Made by a program: the position numbers and the translations under genes. The notes below the pieces were generated by a model. The model ran no database searches and had not been told where the DNA came from. It saw nothing but the letters and a program-made list of their open reading frames with translations. A DNA stretch of 47,960 nucleotides from Firm-13 sp964617375 (GTDB lineage: Bacteria > Bacillota > Clostridia > Saccharofermentanales > Saccharofermentanaceae), in contig CAZTXQ010000019.1 in NCBI GenBank assembly GCA_964617375.1, positions 1-47,960 of the forward strand. The letters run 5' to 3'. Positions 35,030 through 42,995 of this stretch are shown in pieces. How positions within the stretch are numbered: the first letter of the stretch is position 1; the number at the start of each line of letters is the position of its first letter.

Positions 35030-35785
35030 ATGGATATCCGTTACGATCTTCATATTCACTCCGCTTTGTCACCGTGCGCGGAAAACGACATGACTCCGGG
35101 AAACATCGTCGGTATGGCGTATGTCAACGGTCTGGATCTGATTTCCGTTACGGATCATCAGAGCTGCGCGAATGTGAGATCCGCGATGGCGGCGGCGGAG
35201 AGAATAAAAGAGAAGTACGGTAAAGCACCCGTCATCGTTCCCGGCATGGAGATCGAATGTGCCGAGGGCTTTCATATACTGGGCTATTTCCCCGATATCC
35301 GAACGGCGGAAGATTTTCAGAAATATCTCCTGCCACACCGCATGGTCGTCCGGAACCGGCCGGAAATTTTCGGAGAGCAGTATTTGTTTAACGAGAATGA
35401 CGAGGTGTCCGGAACGGTCGAAGATTTACTTCTTACAGCCTCGAATCTTCGTTCGGAAATACTGATGGATGAAATTGACCGGGCAGGGGGAGTCTTTGTT
35501 CCGGCCCATATAGACCGGGATTCGTACAGTATGCTGGCTAGTCTGGGAAGTATTCCGGAAGATTTCAAAGGTCATATTCTCGAATTCTCGAAAAACTGCG
35601 ATACCGATACTTTCCTCATGCGATATCCCGAATTGGTAAAATACGGGAGAATTCGAAACTCGGATGCGCACCGGCTTTCTGACATCTCCTATCCTGGAGC
35701 GTTAATGACGGTACCGGATGACTTTTCCGATGGGTTTGACGCTTCGTCCTTGATCGGCGCATTGCGGAATAATATGTGCCGGTGA
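35030..35785 (+). CDS. PHP-family metal-dependent phosphoesterase-like protein
   Basis: A PHP fold of 251 residues: His8-x-His10 in DLHIHS, Asp42-His43 in VTDHQS, Glu74 in PGMEIECAEG, and a late NSDAHR. Those are the residues that bind the metal cluster in PHP phosphatases and nucleases. The substrate is unknown. A start at 35030 is chosen because it follows the preceding stop; the frame is open upstream to 34979. PHP proteins with HATPase and DRTGG partners recur in clostridial hydrogenase-linked loci, so the role may be signalling. Confidence 0.85.
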   Translation: MDIRYDLHIHSALSPCAENDMTPGNIVGMAYVNGLDLISVTDHQSCANVRSAMAAAERIKEKYGKAPVIVPGMEIECAEGFHILGYFPDIRTAEDFQKYLLPHRMVVRNRPEIFGEQYLFNENDEVSGTVEDLLLTASNLRSEILMDEIDRAGGVFVPAHIDRDSYSMLASLGSIPEDFKGHILEFSKNCDTDTFLMRYPELVKYGRIRNSDAHRLSDISYPGALMTVPDDFSDGFDASSLIGALRNNMCR

Positions 35786-35791
35786 TATAAT
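35762..35791 (+). promoter_or_regulatory. Possible internal promoter for the second ATPase gene
   Basis: TTGCGG (35762-35767), an 18 bp spacer and a perfect TATAAT (35786-35791) with an upstream TG. It lies at the end of the PHP gene, 60 bp before the GTG at 35851. Confidence 0.5.
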
Positions 35792-35850
35792 CACATAGAT
35801 TTATCAGGAACAAATCAGTACGTAAGAGATGCGTATTTACGGGGGTTACC

Positions 35851-36402
35851 GTGCGAGACCTATCCCTTCATCTTCTGGATATCATTACAAATTCCATCTC
35901 GGCCGGTGCGGCGCGCATTTCGGTCGAGATTTGTATGTCTCCGGAAGAAGATGAACTCTTGATACGCATCGACGATAACGGAAAAGGCATGAACGCTGAT
36001 TTTCTGGAAACAGTGACGGATCCATTTTCGACAACGCGTACGACGAGAAAAGTCGGGCTCGGAATACCGCTCTTCAAAGAGGCCTGCGAATTTACGGGGG
36101 GATCGTTTCAAATATCTTCCGAGCCGGGTGTCGGAACCTCCGTAACGGCAAGATTTGTTTTGTCTTCCATTGACCGTTTACCATTGGGTGACATAGGCGA
36201 AACAATATCCGGTTTAATTGGCAGTTATCCTGACAGGGATTTTGTGATACTATTTTCTAACAGACAGGGAGACAAATCCGTGTTTGACACCTATGATATA
36301 AGGGAAAGGCTTCAGGGCGTGCCTTTGTCCGATCCGGACGTTTATTTATTTATAAGGGATTATTTGAGAGAACAGCAAGAGCAAATTCTGGGAGGTATTT
36401 AA
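35851..36402 (+). CDS. HATPase-domain protein (histidine-kinase-type ATPase)
   Basis: A 183-residue GHKL ATPase without receiver or dimerisation domains: Asn14 in LDIITNSI, Asp42 in RIDDNGKGM, and VGLGIPLF (68-75). After about 115 a less conserved C-terminal part follows. It starts with GTG, 65 bp after the PHP gene, and the ferredoxin gene begins 1 bp after its stop. The partner protein it phosphorylates or binds is unknown. Confidence 0.85.
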   Translation: MRDLSLHLLDIITNSISAGAARISVEICMSPEEDELLIRIDDNGKGMNADFLETVTDPFSTTRTTRKVGLGIPLFKEACEFTGGSFQISSEPGVGTSVTARFVLSSIDRLPLGDIGETISGLIGSYPDRDFVILFSNRQGDKSVFDTYDIRERLQGVPLSDPDVYLFIRDYLREQQEQILGGI

Positions 36403-36403
36403 C

Positions 36404-36769
36404 ATGAAATCATTGGACGAACTTGAGCAGATCAGAAAAAAAGCACAATCCGATATGGCCGCTAGAAACCAGATCGGGAAGAGAATCGTCGTCGGTATGG
36501 CAACCTGCGGAATCGCGGCCGGAGCCAGACCTGTAATGACGGCAATGGTTGAAGAGTTAAGGGCGCGCGGAATCAACGACGTAGCTGTAACGATGACGGG
36601 ATGCTTAGGTCTTTGCCGGCTGGAACCGCTTGTTGAAGTGATTGATGCGGACGGCAGCAAGGTAACCTATATTCATATGGACGCGGCCAAGGCTAAGCGG
36701 GTCATTGCCGAGCATATCGTAAACGGTGTTGTCTGCAAAGATCTTACGATATCCGCCGAAGAGAAATAA
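36404..36769 (+). CDS. Thioredoxin-like [2Fe-2S] ferredoxin (NuoE/HydB N-terminal type)
   Basis: This 121-residue protein contains the TCGIAAGAR segment (Cys35) and GCLGLCRLEPLVEV (Cys67 and Cys71) of the thioredoxin-fold [2Fe-2S] proteins related to NuoE and to the N-terminus of bifurcating hydrogenase subunit HydB. Only three cysteines of the motif are visible, so a fourth ligand is not evident. It likely carries electrons between the iron-sulfur sensor and a partner. The stop and the next start overlap (TAATG). Confidence 0.85.
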   Translation: MKSLDELEQIRKKAQSDMAARNQIGKRIVVGMATCGIAAGARPVMTAMVEELRARGINDVAVTMTGCLGLCRLEPLVEVIDADGSKVTYIHMDAAKAKRVIAEHIVNGVVCKDLTISAEEK

Positions 36770-37614
36770 TGCGACTGATATCGGCGGGCATTCTGCTTGG
36801 TTCCTTGAAAATCGACCGGCTGGAAAAGAGATGGACGGCACGCGGCCTGTTTCTCGTCATATTCGGAATATTTGTATCTGCCAATCTTTGGCCGATCGGT
36901 AATCCGAATTTTTCTGCATGGGATGCATGGTACGACGAACTATATAAGCAGTATGAGACATTTTTGTACGCCAGTACAGAGACCTTTCTGGCGACACCCG
37001 ATATCGGGCTGCCGGCAACGCTGGCCGGGAATATGCTCTACATATGCTTTGTTATTGCCATAGGCTTCGTAATAACGATGCTCGCCTTTCTTTATACACG
37101 GATTTACATCGGAGACAGGAGCGGACAGAAGATAACGGCCAGTCTGGGTGCGTATTTCAGGCGCTTGCCCTTGCTGTTCCTGTTTTTGTGTCTCTATTTT
37201 ATTTTCTGTGTCGTACTGATTTTTGCTGCGACGATAACCATTGGTCTGATCATTCCGCAGGTAACCGCGCTATTGTATCTGATGATTCCTCTGGTCCTTT
37301 TATCGGGCTTGATCTTCGCTCCGATTGAGATCACTTATTCCAGAACCGGTCTGATCGAAGCACTGCTTCGTTCCATTCGATATACCAGAGGATTCAAATT
37401 CAGTATTTTCTGGGGACTTTTGGCGCTCTTTTGCATGTATACCTTGACGCAGTTTGTTTTTCATCAGTTTTTAGGCACGAATTCGGGCGCGGGCATCCTG
37501 ATTGACGGGTTTCTTCTTTCCTTTCTGTTAATAGCATTCGGCAGGCAGGCCGGTATCCTTTACGATAAAATAAAGCTGCACCCCGAACCGGATAAAGCAG
37601 AGGAAGAGGAATAA
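36769..37614 (+). CDS. Multi-pass membrane protein of unknown function
   Basis: I do not recognise this 281-residue protein. It has about six membrane helices (roughly 26-44, 88-112, 132-160, 163-185, 211-230 and 240-262), a soluble loop at 45-85 rich in Trp and Tyr, and an acidic C-terminal tail. No catalytic motif is visible. Its ATG overlaps the ferredoxin stop (TAATG), so it belongs to the sensor operon by translational coupling. It could be the membrane target or output of that system. Confidence 0.72.
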   Translation: MRLISAGILLGSLKIDRLEKRWTARGLFLVIFGIFVSANLWPIGNPNFSAWDAWYDELYKQYETFLYASTETFLATPDIGLPATLAGNMLYICFVIAIGFVITMLAFLYTRIYIGDRSGQKITASLGAYFRRLPLLFLFLCLYFIFCVVLIFAATITIGLIIPQVTALLYLMIPLVLLSGLIFAPIEITYSRTGLIEALLRSIRYTRGFKFSIFWGLLALFCMYTLTQFVFHQFLGTNSGAGILIDGFLLSFLLIAFGRQAGILYDKIKLHPEPDKAEEEE

Positions 37615-37708
37615 GAGTTTTTCACGGATAAGTTGTAAATAGATTATAAAATTTCGATATTTTTGTACTTATTATCATTAAGAAACCTTTTCATTGCTAA
37701 GAAAACGG

Positions 37709-37737
37709 TTGTATTTTTAGGCAAAGACCTCTATTAT
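37709..37737 (+). promoter_or_regulatory. Promoter of the malic enzyme gene
   Basis: TTGTAT (37709-37714), a 17 bp spacer and TATTAT (37732-37737), with a short leader to the ATG at 37779. The 164 bp before the gene is AT-rich and has no other clear element. Confidence 0.5.
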
Positions 37738-37778
37738 TGTTTTGTTCTAAGGATAACAATTTGCTGGAGGAAATTATC

Positions 37779-38948
37779 ATGGAAAAGAGTAAAGCAATTC
37801 AAAAACACATTGAATGGCAGGGCAAGATCGAAGTTATTGCACGCGCTCCTGTCGGTACTAAAGAAGAACTTGCCACAGCTTATACACCCGGTGTTGCCGA
37901 ACCTTGTCTTGAGATTGAAAAAGATGTAAATCTCTCCTATTTATACACACGCCGTCATAATCTGGTCGCCGTCGTTACTGACGGTACGGCTGTTCTCGGT
38001 CTCGGTGATATCGGACCGGAAGCCGGAATGCCTGTTATGGAAGGCAAGTGCGCACTGTTCAAGGCCTTCGGTGATGTCGACGCATTCCCGCTGTGCATCC
38101 GTTCCAAGAATGTTGACGATATCGTAAACACAGTAGCACTCCTTGCCGGATCTTTCGGCGGAGTCAACCTTGAGGATATTTCCGCACCCCGCTGCTTCGA
38201 GATCGAAAAGCAGCTGAAAGCGCGCTGTGATATTCCGATTTTCCACGATGACCAGCACGGTACGGCTGTCGTAACGCTTGCCGGTATGATCAATGCACTT
38301 CGTATCGTCGGCAAGAAGCTTTCCGAGGTTTCCGTTGTTGTAAACGGAGCCGGTGCCGCCGCAACGGCAATCACGAAGCTCCTCATTTCCTGCGGACTTT
38401 CCGACGTTGTTCTCTGCGACAGAACCGGAGCGATCTGGGCCGGCCGTGAGAATATGAACCCTGCAAAGGATGAGATTGCCGCCATTACGAACCAGAAGAT
38501 GAAGAAGGGCAAGCTCGACGATATTATCGCCGGTGCCGACGTATTCATCGGTGTTTCCGCTCCCGGTGCTCTGACCGAAGAGCTGGTTAAGAAGATGGCC
38601 AAAGATCCTGTTATTTTTGCCTGTGCCAACCCGATGCCGGAGATTATGCCGGATGTCGCTTTGAAGGCAGGAGCAAAGGTTGTCGCTACCGGCCGTTCGG
38701 ATTTCCCGAACCAGGTCAACAACGTTCTTGCATTCCCCGGTATTTTCCGCGGTGCTCTGGATGTTCGCGCAAGCGATATCAACGACGAAATGAAGCTGGC
38801 CGCCTCCTTTGCGATCGCCGATCTTGTTGATGCTGACAAGCTGAATCCGGAATATATTATTCCGGACGCTTTTGATCCCCGCGTGGGCAAGGCTGTTGCC
38901 GCAGCCGTTTCGGAAGCAGCAAGAAAGAGCGGAGTCGCTCGTATCTGA
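37779..38948 (+). CDS. Malic enzyme, short bacterial form
   Basis: It oxidatively decarboxylates malate to pyruvate and CO2 with NAD(P)+. The 389 residues contain Tyr35 in AYTPGVAEPC, Lys90, the metal-binding Glu132-Asp133 in NLEDIS and Asp157-Asp158 in HDDQHGTA, and the nucleotide loop VVNGAGAAATA. It lacks the phosphotransacetylase domain of long enzymes. I start at the ATG at 37779, with a strong GGAGGAA upstream; the frame extends to 37737 without an SD. Cofactor specificity cannot be read. Codon use is regular, as in highly expressed genes. Confidence 0.93.
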   Translation: MEKSKAIQKHIEWQGKIEVIARAPVGTKEELATAYTPGVAEPCLEIEKDVNLSYLYTRRHNLVAVVTDGTAVLGLGDIGPEAGMPVMEGKCALFKAFGDVDAFPLCIRSKNVDDIVNTVALLAGSFGGVNLEDISAPRCFEIEKQLKARCDIPIFHDDQHGTAVVTLAGMINALRIVGKKLSEVSVVVNGAGAAATAITKLLISCGLSDVVLCDRTGAIWAGRENMNPAKDEIAAITNQKMKKGKLDDIIAGADVFIGVSAPGALTEELVKKMAKDPVIFACANPMPEIMPDVALKAGAKVVATGRSDFPNQVNNVLAFPGIFRGALDVRASDINDEMKLAASFAIADLVDADKLNPEYIIPDAFDPRVGKAVAAAVSEAARKSGVARI

Positions 38949-38985
38949 TGTCTTAAGACAATAACAAATAAGTGAGCGGGAGAGA

Positions 38986-39876
38986 ATGAAGGATCCGGTA
39001 AAAACCAAAAACGACAACATCCCCGGACGAATGGATTTACATGTACATACTGTATATTCAGACGGCGCCGACTTGCCGGAAACCATCCTTGATCTTGCTC
39101 ATTCACGCGGTATACGTGATCTTGCTTTTACAGATCACGATACGACATTCTGGCCGGATGGCCGCGGTTATGAAGTATATCAGTATGCGAAGGACCGCGG
39201 GATTTCTCTCGTAAGAGGGATCGAAATGTCCGCCAGAGAAGCAAAGACCGGAAAGAAGGCTCACATACTCGGCTATTGGCCGGGGTGTGAGCCTTTTCCG
39301 CTTTCTCATCTGGCACCGTTCTGCCGGCTGATTCGTGACAGGAGAAACGAAACGGCGTTAAAGCAGATCAAGGTTCTGAGCAGACTCGGATTTCCGATTA
39401 CTTTCGATGAAGTTCAAAATAACTGTCAGGCCGATATGGTCTTCAAGCATCATATCCTGAAAACGATGCGGTCCAAAGGACTGATACCGGATGCGATGGG
39501 GAGCTTCTATCGCGAACACTTTTTGCGGGGCGGAGACTGCTTTTTCGAGATTGAATATGCCGATGCGGTACTCGTTACAGAGGCGATTACAAAGGACGGC
39601 GGATTTGCCGTCCTTGCGCATCCGGGACAGCAGCACAATCTTGCTATTGTACCGGACCTGATTGAAGCCGGTTTATTCGGAATCGAATATTTGCATCCCT
39701 GTCACGACGAGAAAATACGAAATGAAATCGATCGGATAACGGAAGAAACGGGACTAATTAAGACAGCGGGCAGTGATTATCACGGAGAATACACACCCGG
39801 ACGCAATCTTGGAGCATTTATGCTTTCGGAGAAGGATAGGGAAGGTTTGTACCGCGTCAATTTACTGCATGGTTAA
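38986..39876 (+). CDS. PHP-domain protein (predicted metal-dependent phosphoesterase/nuclease, TrpH/RNase AM-like)
   Basis: A 296-residue PHP protein: His19-x-His21 and Asp26 in MDLHVHTVYSDG, Asp50-His51-Asp52 in FTDHDT, Glu80 in RGIEMSA, a later AHPGQQHN and the closing SDYHGEY. These bind the metal cluster of nucleases that trim RNA or hydrolyse 3',5'-bisphosphates in this family. The substrate is not determined here. It starts 37 bp after the malic enzyme stop with a GGGAGAG site and may be in the same transcript. Confidence 0.88.
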   Translation: MKDPVKTKNDNIPGRMDLHVHTVYSDGADLPETILDLAHSRGIRDLAFTDHDTTFWPDGRGYEVYQYAKDRGISLVRGIEMSAREAKTGKKAHILGYWPGCEPFPLSHLAPFCRLIRDRRNETALKQIKVLSRLGFPITFDEVQNNCQADMVFKHHILKTMRSKGLIPDAMGSFYREHFLRGGDCFFEIEYADAVLVTEAITKDGGFAVLAHPGQQHNLAIVPDLIEAGLFGIEYLHPCHDEKIRNEIDRITEETGLIKTAGSDYHGEYTPGRNLGAFMLSEKDREGLYRVNLLHG

Positions 39877-39953
39877 ATTGCGGTGTGCGGTGTCAGGCCG
39901 ATTCCCGCTCCCGTTCCTATTCTTATTCGTACAATCTATTGAAATTCAAATCG

Positions 39954-39983
39954 TTGAAGAGACTTGTTTATCTGTGATACAAT
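39954..39983 (+). promoter_or_regulatory. Promoter of the Lrp-aminotransferase-prfB group
   Basis: TTGAAG (39954-39959), an 18 bp spacer and TACAAT (39978-39983) with an upstream TG (extended -10). A GGAGG SD follows before the ATG at 40022. Confidence 0.6.
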
Positions 39984-40021
39984 GATCGGAAACAAATTAT
40001 TTGATATAAGCGGAGGTAATT

Positions 40022-40510
40022 ATGCTTGATCGTTATGAACTTCTTCGTCTGATTGAACACAATGCAAGATTGACACAGCCGGAACTTGCGGTAATGCTTG
40101 GTGTGCCAGAGGAAGAGATCGCCGCCGCTATTGAGCTCCTCCATAAGGAGCATATTATTCTTGGATACACGACCGTCGTGAACTGGGACAAGACCGAAAG
40201 AGAATCGGTGACGGCCCTGATCGAAGTAAAGCTCATGCCCCAGCGCGACCAGGGATTTGACCGGATTGCGCAGCATGTATTTCGTTTCCCTCAGGTAACA
40301 TCCTGTTATCTGATGTCCGGCGGATTTGATCTGATGCTGATTATCGAAGATTCGACTCTTCGTGAAGTGGCGTCTTTCATATCGAATAAAGTGGCTCCGA
40401 TCGAGGGTGTCATCTCGACGGCTACGCATTTTATCCTGAAAAAGTACAAGAGCAATGGCGTCGTATTTGACGATAAGCCTGTTGACAGAAGAGAGGCCGT
40501 TATCCTCTGA
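40022..40510 (+). CDS. Lrp/AsnC-family transcriptional regulator
   Basis: A 162-residue regulator with an N-terminal winged helix-turn-helix (about 5-50) and a C-terminal Lrp/AsnC ligand domain (about 62-150; VTALIEVKLMPQRDQGFD and CYLMSGGFDLMLII). It lies 44 bp upstream of an aminotransferase, a common clostridial pairing in which an amino acid effector controls transamination. It is likely also self-regulated. The effector is not known. Confidence 0.92.
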   Translation: MLDRYELLRLIEHNARLTQPELAVMLGVPEEEIAAAIELLHKEHIILGYTTVVNWDKTERESVTALIEVKLMPQRDQGFDRIAQHVFRFPQVTSCYLMSGGFDLMLIIEDSTLREVASFISNKVAPIEGVISTATHFILKKYKSNGVVFDDKPVDRREAVIL

Positions 40511-40554
40511 TAGCTTCACCGGGTCCAATTACAGCGTATTGAGAGGATAATCAA

Positions 40555-41751
40555 ATGAATAAGGATACAAATTCACTGCTTTCAGATCAAGTCAAGTCAA
40601 TACCGCCGTCGGCGATTCGCCGCTTTTTCGATCTTGCCAACGAAATGAAAGGCGAGGTTATATCATTATCGATCGGCGAGCCGGATTTCGTCACTCCATG
40701 GAGAATCCGCGAGGCCGGTATATATTCGCTCGAACAGGGCTTTACGCATTATTCTCCCAATCAGGGTTACATCGAGATCAGAGAAGCGATATCCGACTAT
40801 CTGAAGAGACGCTACTCATTAAAGTATGATCCCAAGCAGGAAATACTGGTAACGGTTGGAGGAAGTGAAGCAATTGACCTTACGGTTCGTGCGCTCATCA
40901 ATCCGGGCGATGAGGTTGTCGTTATCGAACCGTGCTTTGTCGCTTACAAAGCTGCAGTCATGCTTGCCCGGGGTGTTCCGGTAATTGTCTCCACCTGTGA
41001 AGAAGACCGGTTTAAGCTGAAGGCGGAAGATCTCGAAGCGGCGATTACGGACAAGACAAAGCTGGTCATGATCGGATATCCCAATAATCCGACGGGAGCA
41101 ACGATGTCAAGAGAAGAACTTCTCCCGATTGTCGAAGTTCTTGATCGCCATCCCGATCTGATTATTCTGTCGGATGAATTGTATTCGGAACTCTCCTATA
41201 ATCCGGAGCCGCACTGTTCGCTCGCGTCATTCCCGTCTCTTTATGACCGTACGATCATGATTAACGGTTTTTCCAAATCATATGCGATGACCGGATGGCG
41301 TATTGGATATGCCTGCGGTCCTCGCGATATTCTCGCCGCAATGAATAAGATTCACCAATACTGTATCATGAGTTCACCGACCACCGCACAGTATGCGGCG
41401 ATGGAAGCGGCAAGGAACGGAGACAAGGAAGTCGACGAGATGCGGGCGGAGTACAACCGCAGAAGACGCGTAATCGTTCACGGATGCCGGGCAGCAGGCT
41501 TGTCCTGTTATGAACCGACAGGTGCCTTTTATGCGTTCCCGAGTATCAAAGGTTTGAACATCGATTCCGATACTTTTTGCGAGCGTTTTCTCAAGGAAAA
41601 GAAGGTTGCAATTGTACCCGGTAAAGCATTCGGTGTTTCGGGCGAAGGGTATGTCCGTATCAGCTATGCGGCCGCTATAGACGATATCAAGGAGGCTATG
41701 TTAAGATTAGCTGCTTTTGTAAACGAACTGAAGAATGAGGAGAAGACCTGA
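40555..41751 (+). CDS. Class I/II PLP-dependent aminotransferase
   Basis: It moves amino groups between an amino acid and a keto acid. PLP-binding Lys241 lies in NGFSKSYAMTGWRIG; Asn178 in YPNNPTG, Asp207 and Tyr210 also fit the fold I family. The 398-residue length is normal for PatA/AspC-like enzymes. The substrate cannot be determined, but the neighbouring Lrp-type regulator suggests amino acid control. Its stop and the prfB start overlap (TGATG), so they are translationally coupled. Confidence 0.93.
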   Translation: MNKDTNSLLSDQVKSIPPSAIRRFFDLANEMKGEVISLSIGEPDFVTPWRIREAGIYSLEQGFTHYSPNQGYIEIREAISDYLKRRYSLKYDPKQEILVTVGGSEAIDLTVRALINPGDEVVVIEPCFVAYKAAVMLARGVPVIVSTCEEDRFKLKAEDLEAAITDKTKLVMIGYPNNPTGATMSREELLPIVEVLDRHPDLIILSDELYSELSYNPEPHCSLASFPSLYDRTIMINGFSKSYAMTGWRIGYACGPRDILAAMNKIHQYCIMSSPTTAQYAAMEAARNGDKEVDEMRAEYNRRRRVIVHGCRAAGLSCYEPTGAFYAFPSIKGLNIDSDTFCERFLKEKKVAIVPGKAFGVSGEGYVRISYAAAIDDIKEAMLRLAAFVNELKNEEKT

Positions 41752-42860
41752 TGATCGAATTTGACACATACAGACTAGAATTGGAGGGGGCGAAGGATCA
41801 GCTTAAGCTTCTGGAAGCCGCACTGCATATCCTGCCTCTTCAGGACGAAATATCCGAGCTTGAAGTTCATGCCCAGGAACCGGACTTTTGGGAGAATGTC
41901 GAGAAGGCGCAGTCGATCCAGACGCGCATGCGGCAGCTTCAGAAGAAGGTAGAGCATTTTCATTCGCTCGAAAATGAGCGCGAAGAGCTTCTGATTTTAT
42001 GCGAGCTCGGGAACGAAGAAGATGATACCGAGATACTGGAAGAAGTTCAGAAGGGTGTAATCCGTTTTCGTCACGAACTGGAAAATATGCGCCTCGAGAC
42101 CCTTCTTACCGGCGAATATGACCGGAATAACGCAATTCTGACGCTTCATGCTGGGGCCGGCGGAACCGAGGCACAGGACTGGGTGGAGATGCTGTACCGG
42201 ATGTATAACCGATGGGCTGAATCGCATGATTTTGAAATCAAAGAGCTCGATTTTCTGGACGGAGACGAAGCCGGTATCAAGAGCGCTTCCATTCTTGTCA
42301 CAGGAGACAATGCGTATGGATTTCTTCGCTCGGAAATCGGCGTACACCGCCTTGTAAGAATTTCGCCATTTGATTCCTCAGGACGGCGTCATACATCGTT
42401 TGCTTCCTGTGAAGTGATACCGGAACTCGATTCTTCGATCAATATAACGATAAAGCCTGAAGATCTTCGGGTGGATACATACCGTGCTTCGGGTAAAGGC
42501 GGACAGCATATCAACAAGACCGATTCTGCCGTCCGTATTACGCATATTCCGACGGGATGCGTTACGTCCTGCCAGTCGGAACGTTCGCAGGTCCAGAACC
42601 GCGAAACGGCGATGAACATGCTGAAGGCAAAGCTCTTTGCGCTCGCTCAGGCCGCTCATATGGAGAAAATCGAAGATCTGAAAGGCAACCAGATGGATAT
42701 CGCATGGGGAAGCCAGATCCGCTCCTATGTGTTCTGCCCTTACACAATGGTAAAAGATCACAGAACCGGATATGAAGTCGTCGATGTCGATTCGGTTATG
42801 GACGGAGACTTAGACGGGTTCATCAATGCATTTTTGTCCGGTATGCAGATTGAAAAGTAA
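41751..42860 (+). CDS. prfB: Peptide chain release factor 2
   Basis: It ends translation at UGA and UAA. The codon-recognition SPF is at 205-207 and the catalytic GGQ is at 250-252. The 369-residue length is normal. The reading frame runs unbroken from the ATG through the N-terminal region, without the internal in-frame TGA that drives the programmed +1 frameshift in many bacteria, so autoregulation by frameshifting looks absent. It overlaps the aminotransferase stop by one base. A terminator follows at 42947. Confidence 0.96.
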   Translation: MIEFDTYRLELEGAKDQLKLLEAALHILPLQDEISELEVHAQEPDFWENVEKAQSIQTRMRQLQKKVEHFHSLENEREELLILCELGNEEDDTEILEEVQKGVIRFRHELENMRLETLLTGEYDRNNAILTLHAGAGGTEAQDWVEMLYRMYNRWAESHDFEIKELDFLDGDEAGIKSASILVTGDNAYGFLRSEIGVHRLVRISPFDSSGRRHTSFASCEVIPELDSSINITIKPEDLRVDTYRASGKGGQHINKTDSAVRITHIPTGCVTSCQSERSQVQNRETAMNMLKAKLFALAQAAHMEKIEDLKGNQMDIAWGSQIRSYVFCPYTMVKDHRTGYEVVDVDSVMDGDLDGFINAFLSGMQIEK

Positions 42861-42946
42861 TTTCTTTTCATAAAAGAAGCGGTTGATATTGCCGGACGTT
42901 GGTACCGGATACAATTTTTCGCGTATCGTGGAGATCATTAAGGAAC

Positions 42947-42979
42947 AAAAAAAGACCGGATCACGATCCGGTCTTTTTT
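42947..42979. terminator. Bidirectional terminator between prfB and the repeat-rich protein
   Basis: A long inverted repeat (AAAAAGACCGGATC and its complement GATCCGGTCTTTTT) with a 2-base loop and A/T runs on either side. It can stop transcription from both converging genes. Confidence 0.88.
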
Positions 42980-42995
42980 CATAGGATTCAAGAGC

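Noticed and set aside
37941..39106. Two minus-strand open frames of about 380 residues opposite the malic enzyme gene
   Set aside because: They are shadows of a strongly supported plus-strand gene; their translations are low-complexity or His/Asn/Cys-rich and match no family, and no SD precedes them.
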